Shown here: one piece after another, positions 50,695 to 61,675 of the stretch
Layout of the letters: every line of letters begins with the position of its first letter
Numbering within the stretch: the stretch's first letter is position 1
Source: Lactarius indigo
Lineage: Eukaryota; Basidiomycota; Agaricomycetes; Russulales; Russulaceae
Length of the DNA stretch: 64,000 bases
Direction: 5' to 3'
NCBI GenBank assembly: GCA_025766275.1
Contig: JAFKAC010000005.1
Location: 2,170,001 to 2,234,000, forward strand
The notes under the pieces: model-generated
Databases searched by the model: none
Seen by the model: only the letters and a program-made list of their open reading frames with translations
Told to the model about the DNA's origin: nothing
Position numbers and translations under genes: made by a program

Positions 50695-51974
50695 GAGTAC
50701 AGGTGACCAACCACGAAGGTGGTATCTGGGGCTCAGTTGGAATGTGCGATTCAGAAGGCTAGAGACCAGATAGCCCTAAGCACCGGAACACTGAGTACTT
50801 GGCTGAGACGCAAGACATTTATAGAGCGTCAGCACCGAGGTTGGAGCGGAACGGCAGGTCTCATGATAGTTGTGTCGACACGGAACGCAACTCGCGGCTT
50901 TCGATGAATGACGATGTCCCGATGAGGTCCCGTCCGGACCCTCCCAATATAAGAATCTGCTTCCAAATGCTCCTCCCGATCTTCTTTGGACTGGGCATCA
51001 GGAACTCTGCTGGCCTCAGTAGCACCATTTCGGGATTTTTGGCCTCTGCCGACTCCACTCTTGACTCCTCTGGTCCACTGGCAAGGACAACTTAAATTTT
51101 CAACTCTGATCATTATAATATAAGAGGTTAACGCCCCACCATGTTTCTATAAATTACAGTACAGTACACCTGGTTCCATGACGATTGTCCGAGACCATGG
51201 TGACCGTTTTTTTGGACAGAGGCGAGGTTTGAATGGGTAACTCCGCTACTAAGACGGCACAGCTGCCGAGCATAGCAACACAGATAACCATTCCATAACC
51301 CCAATTTTTACAAGATAGCTATTCTATAACCCTAATTCTGCGAGATGACCCGATTTCTTGAGAATTTCTTCCTCGACTTACTTATGAATTCCCGCTCTCG
51401 AGTTTCGGGCGTCCGACTATGTTCTCAAAATAACAAGGGACAATCGTTATGGAACCAGCTGTAACTAGCCGTAGGCACGATAACGCTTTCCAAAAATAAT
51501 AACCACAGAAGATAATTTCGGGATCCCTGCTCGCTCCAACTTGCGTTCGTTACCAGTGAGAGGGCCTTAGGTTCTGAAAACAGCTTTACAGTAACATATA
51601 TCGGAGTAGTTAAGGTTGTATCAGAGGTGCGCGATATCGCTCCACTGAATCCGTTATGTGCATCTCGAATACAGGACCCTGGTCCGGAAGCACTTCACTA
51701 AATACAAATATACGACGCCCAATGATATAGACCCCCCCCCCCTCTAATACCCACTAGCATTCGTCTTAACGCCTGCACGTACTAGGCCAAGTCATGCAGG
51801 TTGCAGCGGATGAGGTCCAAGTTCTGTTGTGTAGGGCCCCGGCCTATACACGATTGTCTATATCATCCTCATCGACTGAAAGTGCCAGTTCCGCTGCACA
51901 GACGTCGAAACGAATACTTGTTGTCGCAATTGTGAGGTGGACAGTCGCGCGGGTTGAGGGAATTAATGCGAAAG
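50695..51974. other. Intergenic between S53 copies 1 and 2
   Basis: The left part is the duplicated 5' flank of copy 1 (to about 51100). The right part (from about 51680) is the duplicated 3' flank of copy 2, with a run of C at 51730-51739. The middle holds nothing recognised. Confidence 0.55.
50818..50823 (-). promoter_or_regulatory. TATA box of S53 copy 1
   Basis: TATAAA on the minus strand, about 124 bp before the start codon, in a 5' flank shared with copies 2 and 4. Confidence 0.6.
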
Positions 51975-54159
51975 TTATTTCCTCTGCGCCTCGAATCGTG
52001 TAGTTCGGCTGTGGGGCCCCCCTATCGCTGTTATTTGGGAATGTTGGACCGATACCTCTATCCTGCGCCTGCCACCTGGGGGTGTCATAAAGATATTCTG
52101 CAGCCTTTGAAAGTCTGGCGTCCCAAGACCCGTGACCTATGGAACACAAATCAACCAACGTCGAAAACAAAGAGATACAGGTCTGGAGGGACGAACGGGA
52201 TCCCATCCAGGGACGGCAGAGAATCCATCAGTGCCACAACCAGGGTTAGAACCAGATACGACATCGTTGAGGCCGGCGAACCCGTCTCCGTACAGCCTGA
52301 AATTGAGGAAACCGAGAGGGGGTCTGCCGTTCGTAATAAGATAGTCATTCAACAGCGAGATTATTCCCGCGAATATCTGGACATTGATGATCAGAGGGTG
52401 ATGCGGATCGGAAGGAGCAGGGAGTAGGGAAAAACACACAGGAGTTGAGCTGCTCGTTCCGTACACAGCAAGGCCAGCGTTCCTGATGAAGACTATAAGT
52501 TGGAGAGCCTGGGCAGAGATGTCGGGGATGCCACGACCCTCAGGGCTGCACGAATCACAAAATCAGAAACGGTCGAGTCAGGTGACAGCAACGAGCGCAC
52601 TTGTATAGGCCGGGATACTGGGTGCCTTGGCGCTCGAGGAATGCGGACACAGCGACGTCCTGGTAGACCGGGCGTGGAAAGTGGTCCGAGAAGCCGCCTC
52701 CGGAGAGGGGAGCCGCGACCTCGGGGTAGCCTGCAGTGCCGCCGACGGCAGTGAGATAGGGACCTGCGAAACCATGACAATCTGGTGAGCGACTCGTACT
52801 TGCGCTTGGGTGGTGCTTTCAGTGGTGGATAAAACGCCACACGTACACGATGCAGGGAATTCGGGGACGAACCGGTTATTTCCCGACCTGTCCACGCAGT
52901 TCCCCGTAGGGCCGACGCCATCGTCACCTGAAGCTGCGAGGACGCTGACGCCATACGCGCCTAGCTGTGCAAAGATGACGCACAGGACCCGCGCATATTC
53001 CTGCGGAACATCCCGCTCATATGCATTGTACGATATGCTGATGGTCTGTGGGATGACCCCGCTTCTGAGTATGTAGTCGAACCACTCGAGGTACACGTCT
53101 CCAGGGACCGGTTCGCCATCTGGAGACCATCTACCTCTGCCGCCGATGCTGTAGAAAATGATTGGGGTCGGGTACGCCATGACCGAAGTGAACTGGACGT
53201 CGGTGTTTGCCTCTAAGCCGGGGTCATTCGGGTCGTACTCGCCGCCGTTCACCCTCTCGACGTCGAATGTTGCCAAACTAGGGGGTTGCACATCGGTGCG
53301 AAAGTAAGTCATGCACATAGTCAGATCCGTCTCACTCGGGTATTCATTCTGGAGGCCCAATACCCCGAGTTTATTCCGGCCAGCCGCGGCGGGAACATAT
53401 TCGCTCGTCTTGTAAAGCGAGCGCATCTGCGACGGCCAGATATTGCGGCTTGACAGCGCCGTCGCGGGCTTCCCCGATGCCGCCTCCGCTCCCGCCGCTC
53501 TGACGGAGCGCCTGTGTTGTATTTGCCGCAGCGCCCGCGTGGGGGCGAAGTATGTCGTCGGCGCGACCGCTTGGATGTGTGCGTGCAATATCTCAGGGAG
53601 CGCGTAGCCGGCCGTGCGGATTATCGTGTCGTTTATCTTGGCATGCCGGTATAACTGGTAGGACGCGCCGAGCATTTGGTTGGCCTGGGACACGAGCACA
53701 TTGGTAACCGTCAGCCACCCGCCGCCGTGTGTCATTGAGATAGAGGAGGGGCGCACGCCGTGGTGCACGAGCCAGGAAGTAACGAGCTCGAGGGTGTCTG
53801 GGTGCGGCCTGACGAGTTCGGCGACCTGTTCCTTAGTGAGGTGTGCGCCATATCTGAAACGGAGCAGCGGATCACATGAATAAAGACGTGAGCGGAGGAC
53901 TTGTGGGGTGTACGTGCTTTGGATGCTTTGGGTCGCTGACCTCATAGAGTGCTTCAACCAAGGTGTTCTCCTGCTCAGGTGTGAGTGCGATATAGAGGTC
54001 GATGGTGGTGCCGGCGGACGGGCAGCTAAGAGTCTCCCAGTTGGCTGGAACAGCACTCCAGGCGTGCCTTACACGCATGTCATCCCAAGGTACAAGGGGC
54101 GTCGCGAAGCCGGCGAGGGACGCGGCGGTAAAGAATAAGAGCGCATAGAGGTATCCCAT
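51975..54159 (-). CDS. Secreted sedolisin-type peptidase (S53), copy 2, intact
   Basis: Six exons (53918..54159, 52847..53853, 52602..52764, 52440..52545, 52197..52376, 51975..52136) give 619 aa. A signal peptide (MGYLYALLFFTAASLAGFA) leads into a pro-kumamolisin activation domain (HPKYGAHLTKEQVAELV). The catalytic domain has PQTISISYNAYERDVPQEYA, AASGDDGVG (oxyanion Asp), [29 protein letters not shown] and the nucleophile motif YGTSSSTPIFAGIISLLND. The exon GWDP/VTGLGTPDFQRLQ ends the fold. The acid pair that normally reads E-x-x-x-D (EPYLDW-like) here reads D-V-Y-L-E-W at 53073-53099. Such enzymes are exported, self-activate at low pH and digest protein. The first intron uses a GC donor shared by all three minus-strand copies. 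The C-terminus is longer than usual by about 35 residues. Confidence 0.88.
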
Positions 54160-55339
54160 GAATAGAGGAGACCAGTGCTCAGCTACGAAGGTAGTATCCT
54201 TGGTAGTATCTGCAGTGGACTGTGCGGTTCAAAAGGCTAGACGTCCAGAGAGCCCTTATTACCGGATTACCAAGTACTTGACTGAGGTGCAAAGCTTTTA
54301 TAGAGCGTCAGCATCGAGGATTGGAACAGACGGGTCCCACTATGGTAGTATCGACGAAACGCAACCCGCGGCTCTCGGGAAATCCTCCAGTAAAAGAGGA
54401 CGGTGTCAGATGGGGCTCATGCGGACCCTCCTAGTATATAACAATCTGCTTCCGATACTCCTGCTCCTAATCGTCTTTGGACTTTGGACCGGTCGCTAGG
54501 ATGTTTTGGGATTCAGCGCTATATATTCAGCTTGGACTGGACACGGTCCGACAAAACGAGACTAAGCTAACATATTAGATAATCGTAATACTACCGCAGT
54601 TAAGCGGTTATCTAAGGATAATATTGTGGAGAAAGGAGGATACGCTCTGCCCGCTGCGCTATATCTCAATTTTAAGCAAGGACTTCAACCTGGCCTTGGT
54701 AGCATTCCGGTATGGGTATACTAGCACAATTTCGGGTGCCTGCTGAAACTGACAACTCAAACCCTTTTTGGGAGGTTTTCGGATGTTAATTGTCCCACCG
54801 TGGTTTCTATGATAGATTTTGTCGCTATCGGATCTTCGGATGGCGGAGAGGTCTCACAGCGATAAGACCCCGCTGATGGGGACCACATGGGGCTGGAAAG
54901 TGCAGCTGGGCCCCCGAAATGGGTTTGCCGATTTGCCGTGTCCGGAGTATTTGTGTGAGCGCAGAGCCAAGTGCCGTGTTGGCTGGTGGACTACTGAAGC
55001 CAAGCAGGCCTCCCTCCTGCCCGCTACTGACCGTCTGGCTTTTCCCGCATCGGGCATACTGTACTGACCCTTATCCTCGGAGACGGGTGGCAGACGAATG
55101 TACCATGTGGGGTCCGACAGCCTGAGCGGCCCTCTGCACAAAGTCTGTGCCCTTTTCCCTAGCAGGCAGAGGCCGCGCACCACGGTACTGCACGAGCATG
55201 GAGGACTGTGGCGCCGACGGCGAACTTTGCCTCTCCGCGCCATCATTGGCAGACACCTGCGGAAGCACCCCGGCGGGGCAACAGCGAAGGCTGGGGAAGG
55301 CGTCATTGAGAGAACCTGGTGACGGTGATTTCGACCCGC
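54160..55339. other. Intergenic with unexplained Cys-rich frame
   Basis: The left 350 bp is the duplicated 5' flank of copy 2. Around 55140-55340 (+) a frame contains CTSMEDCGADGELCLSAPS followed by ADTCGS, a regularly spaced Cys pattern, but with no clear start or splice partners. It is not identified. Confidence 0.35.
54297..54302 (-). promoter_or_regulatory. TATA box of S53 copy 2
   Basis: TATAAA on the minus strand, about 138 bp before ATG 54159, in a conserved flank (GCTCTATAAA context). Confidence 0.65.
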
Positions 55340-56560
55340 GGTGACGATATTATCATCTCGCCGTCGTTCCTCCGTTTTCTGTATAAAAAGTTCACCTATA
55401 CTCCCGTTGCAATAGCCAAGAATGCGCTCGGGATTGTAGGGACTTAAAAAGGACTACCTAAGCCCTGCAGACCTGACAGAGTTCATGCAAAAATATCACT
55501 CTGACGGGATCAGGGCGAACCTTCACCGTCGAGATGCCCAACTATAGGAGGTATGACCCGAACATCCCCACCGTTGAGGTGAACCTTGACGTCGAGTGCC
55601 TGGCATATCAGACCCCTCTCGTCTTCTACAGCACTGGCGACGGAGAGTCAGGAACGGATGACTTGGTATCTCTTTTGGCTTATGTTATTGACGAGACAAT
55701 TGTCCGGCAGGACAATCAGCATATCATACGGTTTTTACTGAGCGGGACCCTCCCGCTGGAGTATGCAGAGGGGGATGTGCGAGCTGATCGCACGGCTCGG
55801 TGTCGTAGCGTCAGCGTCCTCTTTCCAGCTAGCGACTCCGACGTGGGGAAAGGGTATTGTTTGACGAGGACGGTTCCCTCCGTTTCAAGCCCGAGTTCCC
55901 TGCGACCTTCAGCTCAGGAGCAGTGACTAAGTGCAGGTACATTTCGCTCATACATTCGTAGGTCCCTGGGTCACCACCGTAGGCGGAACCACTGACTACC
56001 CGGAGGTCGCGGCCGACTTCTCCGGCGGCGGCTTCTCGGGCTACTTTGAACAGCCGCTGTACCAGAAGGAGGCCGCACCCGCCTTCTTCAAGAGCCTCGG
56101 AAACCTGTATCAAGGTCGCTTCTCCTTCGTGGCCTGACCCGCCATATTCTTACCTTTCGATTTGTACGGGGCTGAAGGCCGTGGCACCCCTGACATCGCC
56201 ACACAGGCCACAGGACTTCGGTTCTTCGTCAAGGGTGACGAGATGGAGGGGCCCGGCACAAGTGGCGCAATGCCCGTCTATGTCTCCCTCTCCGAGTCGT
56301 CCGTCTTTGAGCGCCTGGCTGACCGCTGATGTACAGATCGCGGCAACCGTGATCTCGCTGCTTAATGACTACCGTATTTCGAAGGGGAAGGGCTCGCCTG
56401 GTTTCCTCAATATTGGCTATGCGGCGACGGGCTCGCGGGCCTCAACGACATCATATCTGGCTCTAATTCGGGCTGCGACATTCTTGGATTCTCTGGCATC
56501 GCTAGTTGGGATCGTCCCGCAAGAGTCAAGACTTGTCTCCTCATTCGACGTCAGCTGATT
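55340..56560 (+). pseudogene. Sedolisin (peptidase S53), copy 3, inverted and truncated relic
   Basis: Opposite strand to the other copies. Order of fragments: LYKKFTYTPVAIAKNALGIVG (as LYKT..YVPAA..RNKLGVLG in copy 2), YLSPADLTEFMQKY, YDPNIPTVEVNLDVECLAYQ, SVLFPASDSDVGKGYC, then [20 protein letters not shown] with GGGFSGYFEQPLYQ, and finally ISLLNDYRISKGKGSPGFLN near 56360. Frames change several times, the signal peptide and most of the activation domain are missing, and the C-terminal exon is lost. It is more diverged from copies 1, 2 and 4 than they are from each other, so it is an older copy. Confidence 0.75.
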
Positions 56561-56988
56561 TTGTGCTCCAGAGATCGCGAGTCTAGAGACGCTGGCTTTG
56601 TAAAGCCGCAAAAATTAGCTGATAAGATACCAACTTTACCATCTACAGGTGACCCACTGTAGTACATGTAATGTAAGGAGTACGTCCACGCTAGGGCTCG
56701 TGACCCCTCCTTGGTTACTAGGCACCTACATACATTCCGTCGTACCCCAAGCGACGCGCCCTATTCGAAAATGTAAATGTGCCTTTCCGTTCCTGCGTTG
56801 GACGATCCCCCTCCCTGTTTGTCTGCCTGCAACTGTCACCGTGTTTCTAATTCTCTCTCACTGTCTACTCTTCCCCTTGGGTCAACATTCATCCACTACA
56901 GTACATTTGCCGAGGTAGGAGCCAAGCAGCCTTAGAGGCAGGTTTTTGGACATTATATGAATACCGCTTACATCATACAACGACAACT
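56561..56988. other. Intergenic between S53 copy 3 and eIF3i
   Basis: A 3'-to-3' gap between converging sequences. No feature is seen. Confidence 0.45.
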
Positions 56989-58337
56989 TTAGTTGATAAT
57001 TTCTACTTCACCATATGGGCGTGCTTTGAAGTAGCTCTCGTCAAAATGATGCACGCGTACGAATCCATCCTCTCCTCCAGAGGCGTAAGCTGTTCCTGCC
57101 GGGTGAACTGCGATCCTGATTTACGGAAATCAGCCGAGGAAACCGGGATGAAAAACATCTCGTCAACGTACGTGTTCAACGGGCCGAAGTGCCCCTTGAC
57201 GCGGCCCACCTCCTCTTCGAAAATACGATGCCAGAAACGCGCCTCGAACTTGCCCTGTCGCAACGACGTTCGTCGTGACGCTCATCGCCTCTTGACCACC
57301 GCCCAGAAGAACCTTCGCAACCCCGAGTTGAACACATTTTCTATTAGGGCTGGGGGGAAATGGGAACGTACGTAAGGCATGTTAGGCGCGAGTGCGGCAC
57401 TGTTGAGCGGCGTCTCGGTTGGGAACGTCTTGAGGACGGTGAGCGTCTTGGCGTCGTGTATGCGCGCCGTCTTGTCCTTGCTGCTCGTGATGAAGTAGGA
57501 CCCATCCGGAGAGAGCTGCAGGTCCGTGACGACGTCCATGTGCGCACGCTCGTTCGAGAGTACCTCCTCGCCTGTCTGCGCATCGAACAACGCGACCTTG
57601 CCCGACTCGTGGCCTGTCAGGATCAGGCCTGGCATATAAGGGAACGCGCAGACAGTCGCCTTGCTACCGATCGGGTGGAACATCGACGCGGGCTCTAGAT
57701 CCTCTGCACCACAACAGAGTCAACACGAGGGGAGAGGTTAGGAAGGATGGTATATACACGCACGCGCGGTGCCGTCGCCGTCTCTGTTGACGTTGAATAT
57801 GCGTATGGCTCCTTGGTGGCCCATGCGCTGCTCGGTTATGCACACGATCTGTTCGTCGTCGTCGGAAAAGGAGACGCGCTTCACCGCAGTGGGGAACTCC
57901 CACACGAAGAGGCACTTGCCCGTCTGCACGGACCAGAGCCGCATCTCGTTGTCCGCGGATCCAGAAACGAGGAAGCGCGATTGTGCTGCGTACGAGACTG
58001 ACGGTCAGTTCAGGACTGAGGAGGGGAAGATCGATCACGCACAATCCACATCAATCGTCCAAACTGTCCCGTTGTGACCATTGTACGTCCCGAGACGCTC
58101 GCCATTGTGAGAGAACCAGACAGTTGATGATGTGGTCTTTTGAGCAAGAAAACAGGAGATCGCCCTCCTTATTGAATTTTATTTGGGTCAGCGACCGCTC
58201 GTGGCCTGTGTAAAATAAAGTGAGGAACAATGAACGAGAATCAAAGCAGAGTGGTAAGATACCTTGAAGGAGGATTGGCCTCTGTTTGATTTTATTTAAA
58301 TCAGTAAAACATGACAAGGAGAAGGGCACAGCACCAT
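56989..58337 (-). CDS. TIF34: Translation initiation factor eIF3 subunit I (TIF34), with two 1-nt insertions
   Basis: Seven exons (58335..58337, 58263..58281, 58043..58205, 57764..57985, 57372..57703, 57172..57312, 56989..57115) encode a seven-bladed WD40 protein of about 334 aa, if one extra base is ignored in each of two exons. eIF3i is a core scaffold subunit of eIF3 in the cytosol. Landmarks are [101 protein letters not shown] and [20 protein letters not shown]. Exon 1 contributes only the ATG, directly followed by the GT donor. The extra bases lie at about 58122 (in IINVWFSHNG) and about 57269 (in SVTTTSLRQG). Exon lengths confirm each is +1. In a normally essential single-copy gene, sequencing errors are the simplest explanation; a pseudogene copy is the alternative. 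Confidence 0.88.
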
Positions 58338-58497
58338 CCCGCTTCTGTTCAGTCTAGCGCTCGACACCTGCAACTACTATTTTTTGGGTCTATCAATTCC
58401 GGGCCGGTGTATTACCTCACACACAACTGGCACACCCGCGGTCTAAACAAAATTCAAAGTTCTTTTCGGGTGTACAGGAAAGGGCAGATAGACAATT

Positions 58498-58521
58498 GCT
58501 CCCTTCGGGGATGCATACGAA

Positions 58522-58552
<31 letters not shown>

Positions 58553-58618
58553 GGCCCCTGCACAAGGATGACACGCTGTTTCAGAGTGGTAGACCTACGG
58601 GTCTCAATATTTATTTTT
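58498..58618 (+). ncRNA. U6 spliceosomal snRNA
   Basis: The sequence has a 5' stem-loop (TCCC-TTCG-GGGA), then the invariant core AATTGGAACGATACAGAGAA with the ACAGAGA box, AGATTAGCATGG with the AGC triad, CCCCTGCACAAGGATGACACGC, and a T-rich Pol III stop at 58611-58618. U6 is the catalytic RNA of the spliceosome. The part after GACACGC does not match common U6 3' ends closely, so the 3' boundary is approximate. It lies 160 bp upstream of eIF3i on the opposite strand. No clear TATA box is seen about 30 bp upstream. Confidence 0.87.
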
Positions 58619-59473
58619 CATCGGTTCTCAGACCGTTTAGTTCAGGCATTGATATCGCTGGTCCAGTGGTATTTGCTTTCTCGTATGTATTTTGCACGGC
58701 GTCTGATGTGAATAACTTGATAGGATTCTACACGTGCCAAACAGGGTTACACGGTCTTCCTTTCGTTCTATTTTGTCTTCCATCGACGTCCGACCCAGGG
58801 TAACTAGTTGCTTGATATCGCTCACAGAGCTCCCCCCTACATAGGTGGAGCTAGTGTGTCTCAGCAAGTACCTAAAGATGAAGTGTACGTGAGGCTGATC
58901 ACAATCCTCGTGTCTCGGTACTCGGTCCAGACCCCAAAAAGATGTCCATCTCGGGCGCAGGAATTCACGATTCAGCGTTCTGGGAGAACCAACCATGGTT
59001 TATTGTCTCACTACCTGCAGGAGCATGGGAAAGTGCCAGCGCGATCACGTCACTTGGTGTACAGTAAGTTATGCGTTCCACTACTGTAGATCGCTGCCTA
59101 TCCCAAAGTCACCTACGTCGTTCGAGCGTTCCTTTATCTTCTTTTTTTTGCTCCTTTATCTATTGAAAGCACCGGCTGCCTGCACGGGATGTTGAGGGAC
59201 TGAAACAGATATTCGTTGCTGCGGTCGTGAGACGAGCGTCACGCCGCGGCGGGTCGAGAGAATTCAGTGCAAAACTGTTTCCGTGGCGCCTTAGGCTCGG
59301 ATCAACTTGTGCATGTAGCTTGGGAGTGGGACTCGCCTACCGCTGTTTCTTTTTATCCCTTTTTGTGCGCCTGAGAACGGGTTACCCTATGTAGTACTAT
59401 GCTTTCAATAAACCTACCGCTGTTATTCAACAGGTACACGAATGTTGAGACTATTTCCCTGTCCTGCGCTGCC
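58619..59473. other. Intergenic; right part is the 3' flank of S53 copy 4
   Basis: From about 59040 the sequence carries a block repeated at the window's right edge (63860-64000). It is partly shared with the 3' flank of copy 2 (51840-51970). Confidence 0.6.
59040..59200 (+). repeat. Long direct repeat, copy A
   Basis: The words TACTGTAGATCGCTGCCTAT and CGTTCGAG, then CCTTTATCT...TATTGAAAGC and CACGGGATGTTGAGGGA, occur here and, in the same order, at 63875-64000. The copy here has a T-rich insertion. Confidence 0.85.
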
Positions 59474-61569
59474 TCATAGAGGTGTCATAAAGATGTTCTG
59501 CAACTTTTCAAAGTCTGGCGTCCCAAGACCCGTGACCTACGGGACGCCAATCAGCCAACTTCAAAAACGAAAAGATACAAGTCCGGCGGACGAACGGGAT
59601 CCCATCCAGGAACAGCAGAGAATCCATCAGTGTGGCACCCAGGGTTAGAACCAGATGTGATATCGTTGAGGCCCGCGAATCCGTCTCCGTACAGCCTGAA
59701 ATTGAGGAAACCAAGTGGCGGCCTGTCATTCGTGATAAGATAGTCATTCAGTAGCGAGATTATACCCGCCACTTATCTGGAAATCAATGATCAGCTGGGT
59801 GCTTGAGAATGGCGAGAATGCAAAGACACACCGGAGTGGAGCAGCTCGTGCCCTTCACTAAAAATCCAACGTTTCTGGTGACGACCGGGATCCTGAGAGC
59901 CTGAGCGGCGATAGTCGGGGATGCCACGACCCTCGGAGCTGCACAAATTACAAAGTAAGAAACGGTTGGGTCGGGTGACAGTAGCAAGCACACTTGTATA
60001 GACCGGCGTACTGAGTCCCTTGGCGCTCGAGGAATGCGGGTACGGCGACGTCCTGGTAGACCGGGCGTGGGAAGTGGTCCGAGAAGCCGCCTCCAGAGAT
60101 GGGAGCCGCGACCTCGGGGTCGTAGTCTGTAGTGCCGCCGACAGTAGTGACATAGGGACCTGCACGCTGGTGTAGTGCTTTCCGGGGGAGATAAAATGCC
60201 ACACGTACAGGATGCAGGGAATTCGGGAACGAACCGCACATTTCCCTGACTTATCCCTGCAGTGCCCGGGGCCGACGCCGCTGTCGCCTGCAGAGAAGAG
60301 GACGCTGACACCACGTGCGCCGAGCTGTGCAAATATGATGCATAGGGACCTCGCATATTCCCGTGGAAAATCCCGCTCGTGGCCACCAGTATGATATGGT
60401 GATGGTCTGTGGGATGTCCTGGCTTTTCTAGCAAGTATTTGAGCCACTCGAGGTACACGTCTCCAGAGGCTACGTCGCCGTCAGGAGACAACCTGTCTAT
60501 CCCACCGGTGCTGTAGAAAATGATCGGGGTCGGGTATGGCCATGGCCGAGGCGTACTGGACGTCGGTGTTCGCCTCCACGCCGGGACTGTCCGGGTCGTA
60601 CCCTCCGCCATTCACCTTCTCGATGGTGAAGGTTGCCAGACTGGGGGGCTGCACATCGGTGCGAAAGTTATTTATGTACAGTAGTGAGATCCGCCTGACT
60701 TGGGTATTCTCTATTTTGGCCCATAACCCCGAGCTTATTCCGGTCAACCGCGGCGGGAACATATGCGAACGTCTTGTATAACCCGCGCAGTTCCGCCGGC
60801 CTGACCTCACCGGCGCGGCTTGACACCACCGTCACGGGCTTCTCTGATGCCGTCTCCGCCTCTGCTAACGCCGCCGCTGTTCCGACGGAACGCCTGCGTT
60901 GTGTCTGTCGCAGCGTCCGCGTGGAGGGAAAGTATGTTGTCGGCGCGACAGCTTGAATGTGTGTGTGCAGTACCTCGGGGAGCGCGTAGCCGACCGTGCG
61001 GACAATCGTGTGATTCACCTCGGCATTTCGGTATAACTGGTATGACGCGCCGAGCATTTGGTTGGCCTGCGACACGAGCACGTTTGTGACTGTTAGCCAC
61101 CCGCCGCCGTGTGTAGTCGAGATGGAGGAGGATCGCACGCCGTGATGTGCGAGCCAGGAAGTAACGAGCTCGAGGGTGTCTGGGTGCGGCCTGACGAGTC
61201 CGGCGACCTGTTCCTTAGTGAGGTGTGCGCCATATCTGAAACGGAGCAGCGGCACGCGTGAATGAAGGCGCGAGAGGAGCAGCGGCAAGATGGACGTGCC
61301 TTGGATGCTTGGGGTCGCTGACCTCGTACAGTGCGTCGATCAAGGCATTGTCATCGTGGGGGTTGAGTGAAATGTAGAGGTTGATAGTGGTGCCAGGCGG
61401 GTGGGCAGCCTAGAGTCTCCCAGTCGGCTGGGACGGCACTCCAAGCGTGCATTACACGCATGTTGTCCCAAGGTATGAGGGGCTTCGCAAAGTCGGCGAG
61501 GGGTGCGGCGATGAGTGAGGAGAGCACATAGAGCCAGTGGTAGTCGCATGAGTACAGACAAGCACTCAA
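59474..61569 (-). pseudogene. Sedolisin (peptidase S53), copy 4, multiple frameshifts
   Basis: The layout is as in copy 2, ending in VTGLGTPDFEKLQNIFMTPL and a normal stop at 59474. Breaks relative to copy 2: an extra C right after the start codon (about 61544), an extra base in the PPAGTT segment (about 61399), an indel before YINNFRTDVQPP (about 60680), one before YPTPIIFYS (about 60537), and one around [16 protein letters not shown] (about 60390-60400). The nucleophile motif GTSCSTP is present. The catalytic acid region reads [11 protein letters not shown]. Enzyme loss is likely unless the indels are artefacts. Confidence 0.75.
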
Positions 61570-61669
61570 CCAAGAAGATGGTACCTGCAGTTCGACGGGA
61601 CTGTGCAGATCTAGAGGCGCAGAGGGCCCTAAGGGAAGGGAAACCGAGTACTTGACTGAGGTGCAAAAC

Positions 61670-61675
61670 TTTATA
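61670..61675 (-). promoter_or_regulatory. TATA box of S53 copy 4
   Basis: TATAAA on the minus strand, about 125 bp before the start codon, in the same conserved flank as copies 1 and 2. Confidence 0.6.

Noticed and set aside
52578..54056. Unspliced 492-codon frame across S53 copy 2
   Set aside because: It reads through introns at both ends; splicing restores the signal peptide and the C-terminal catalytic part.
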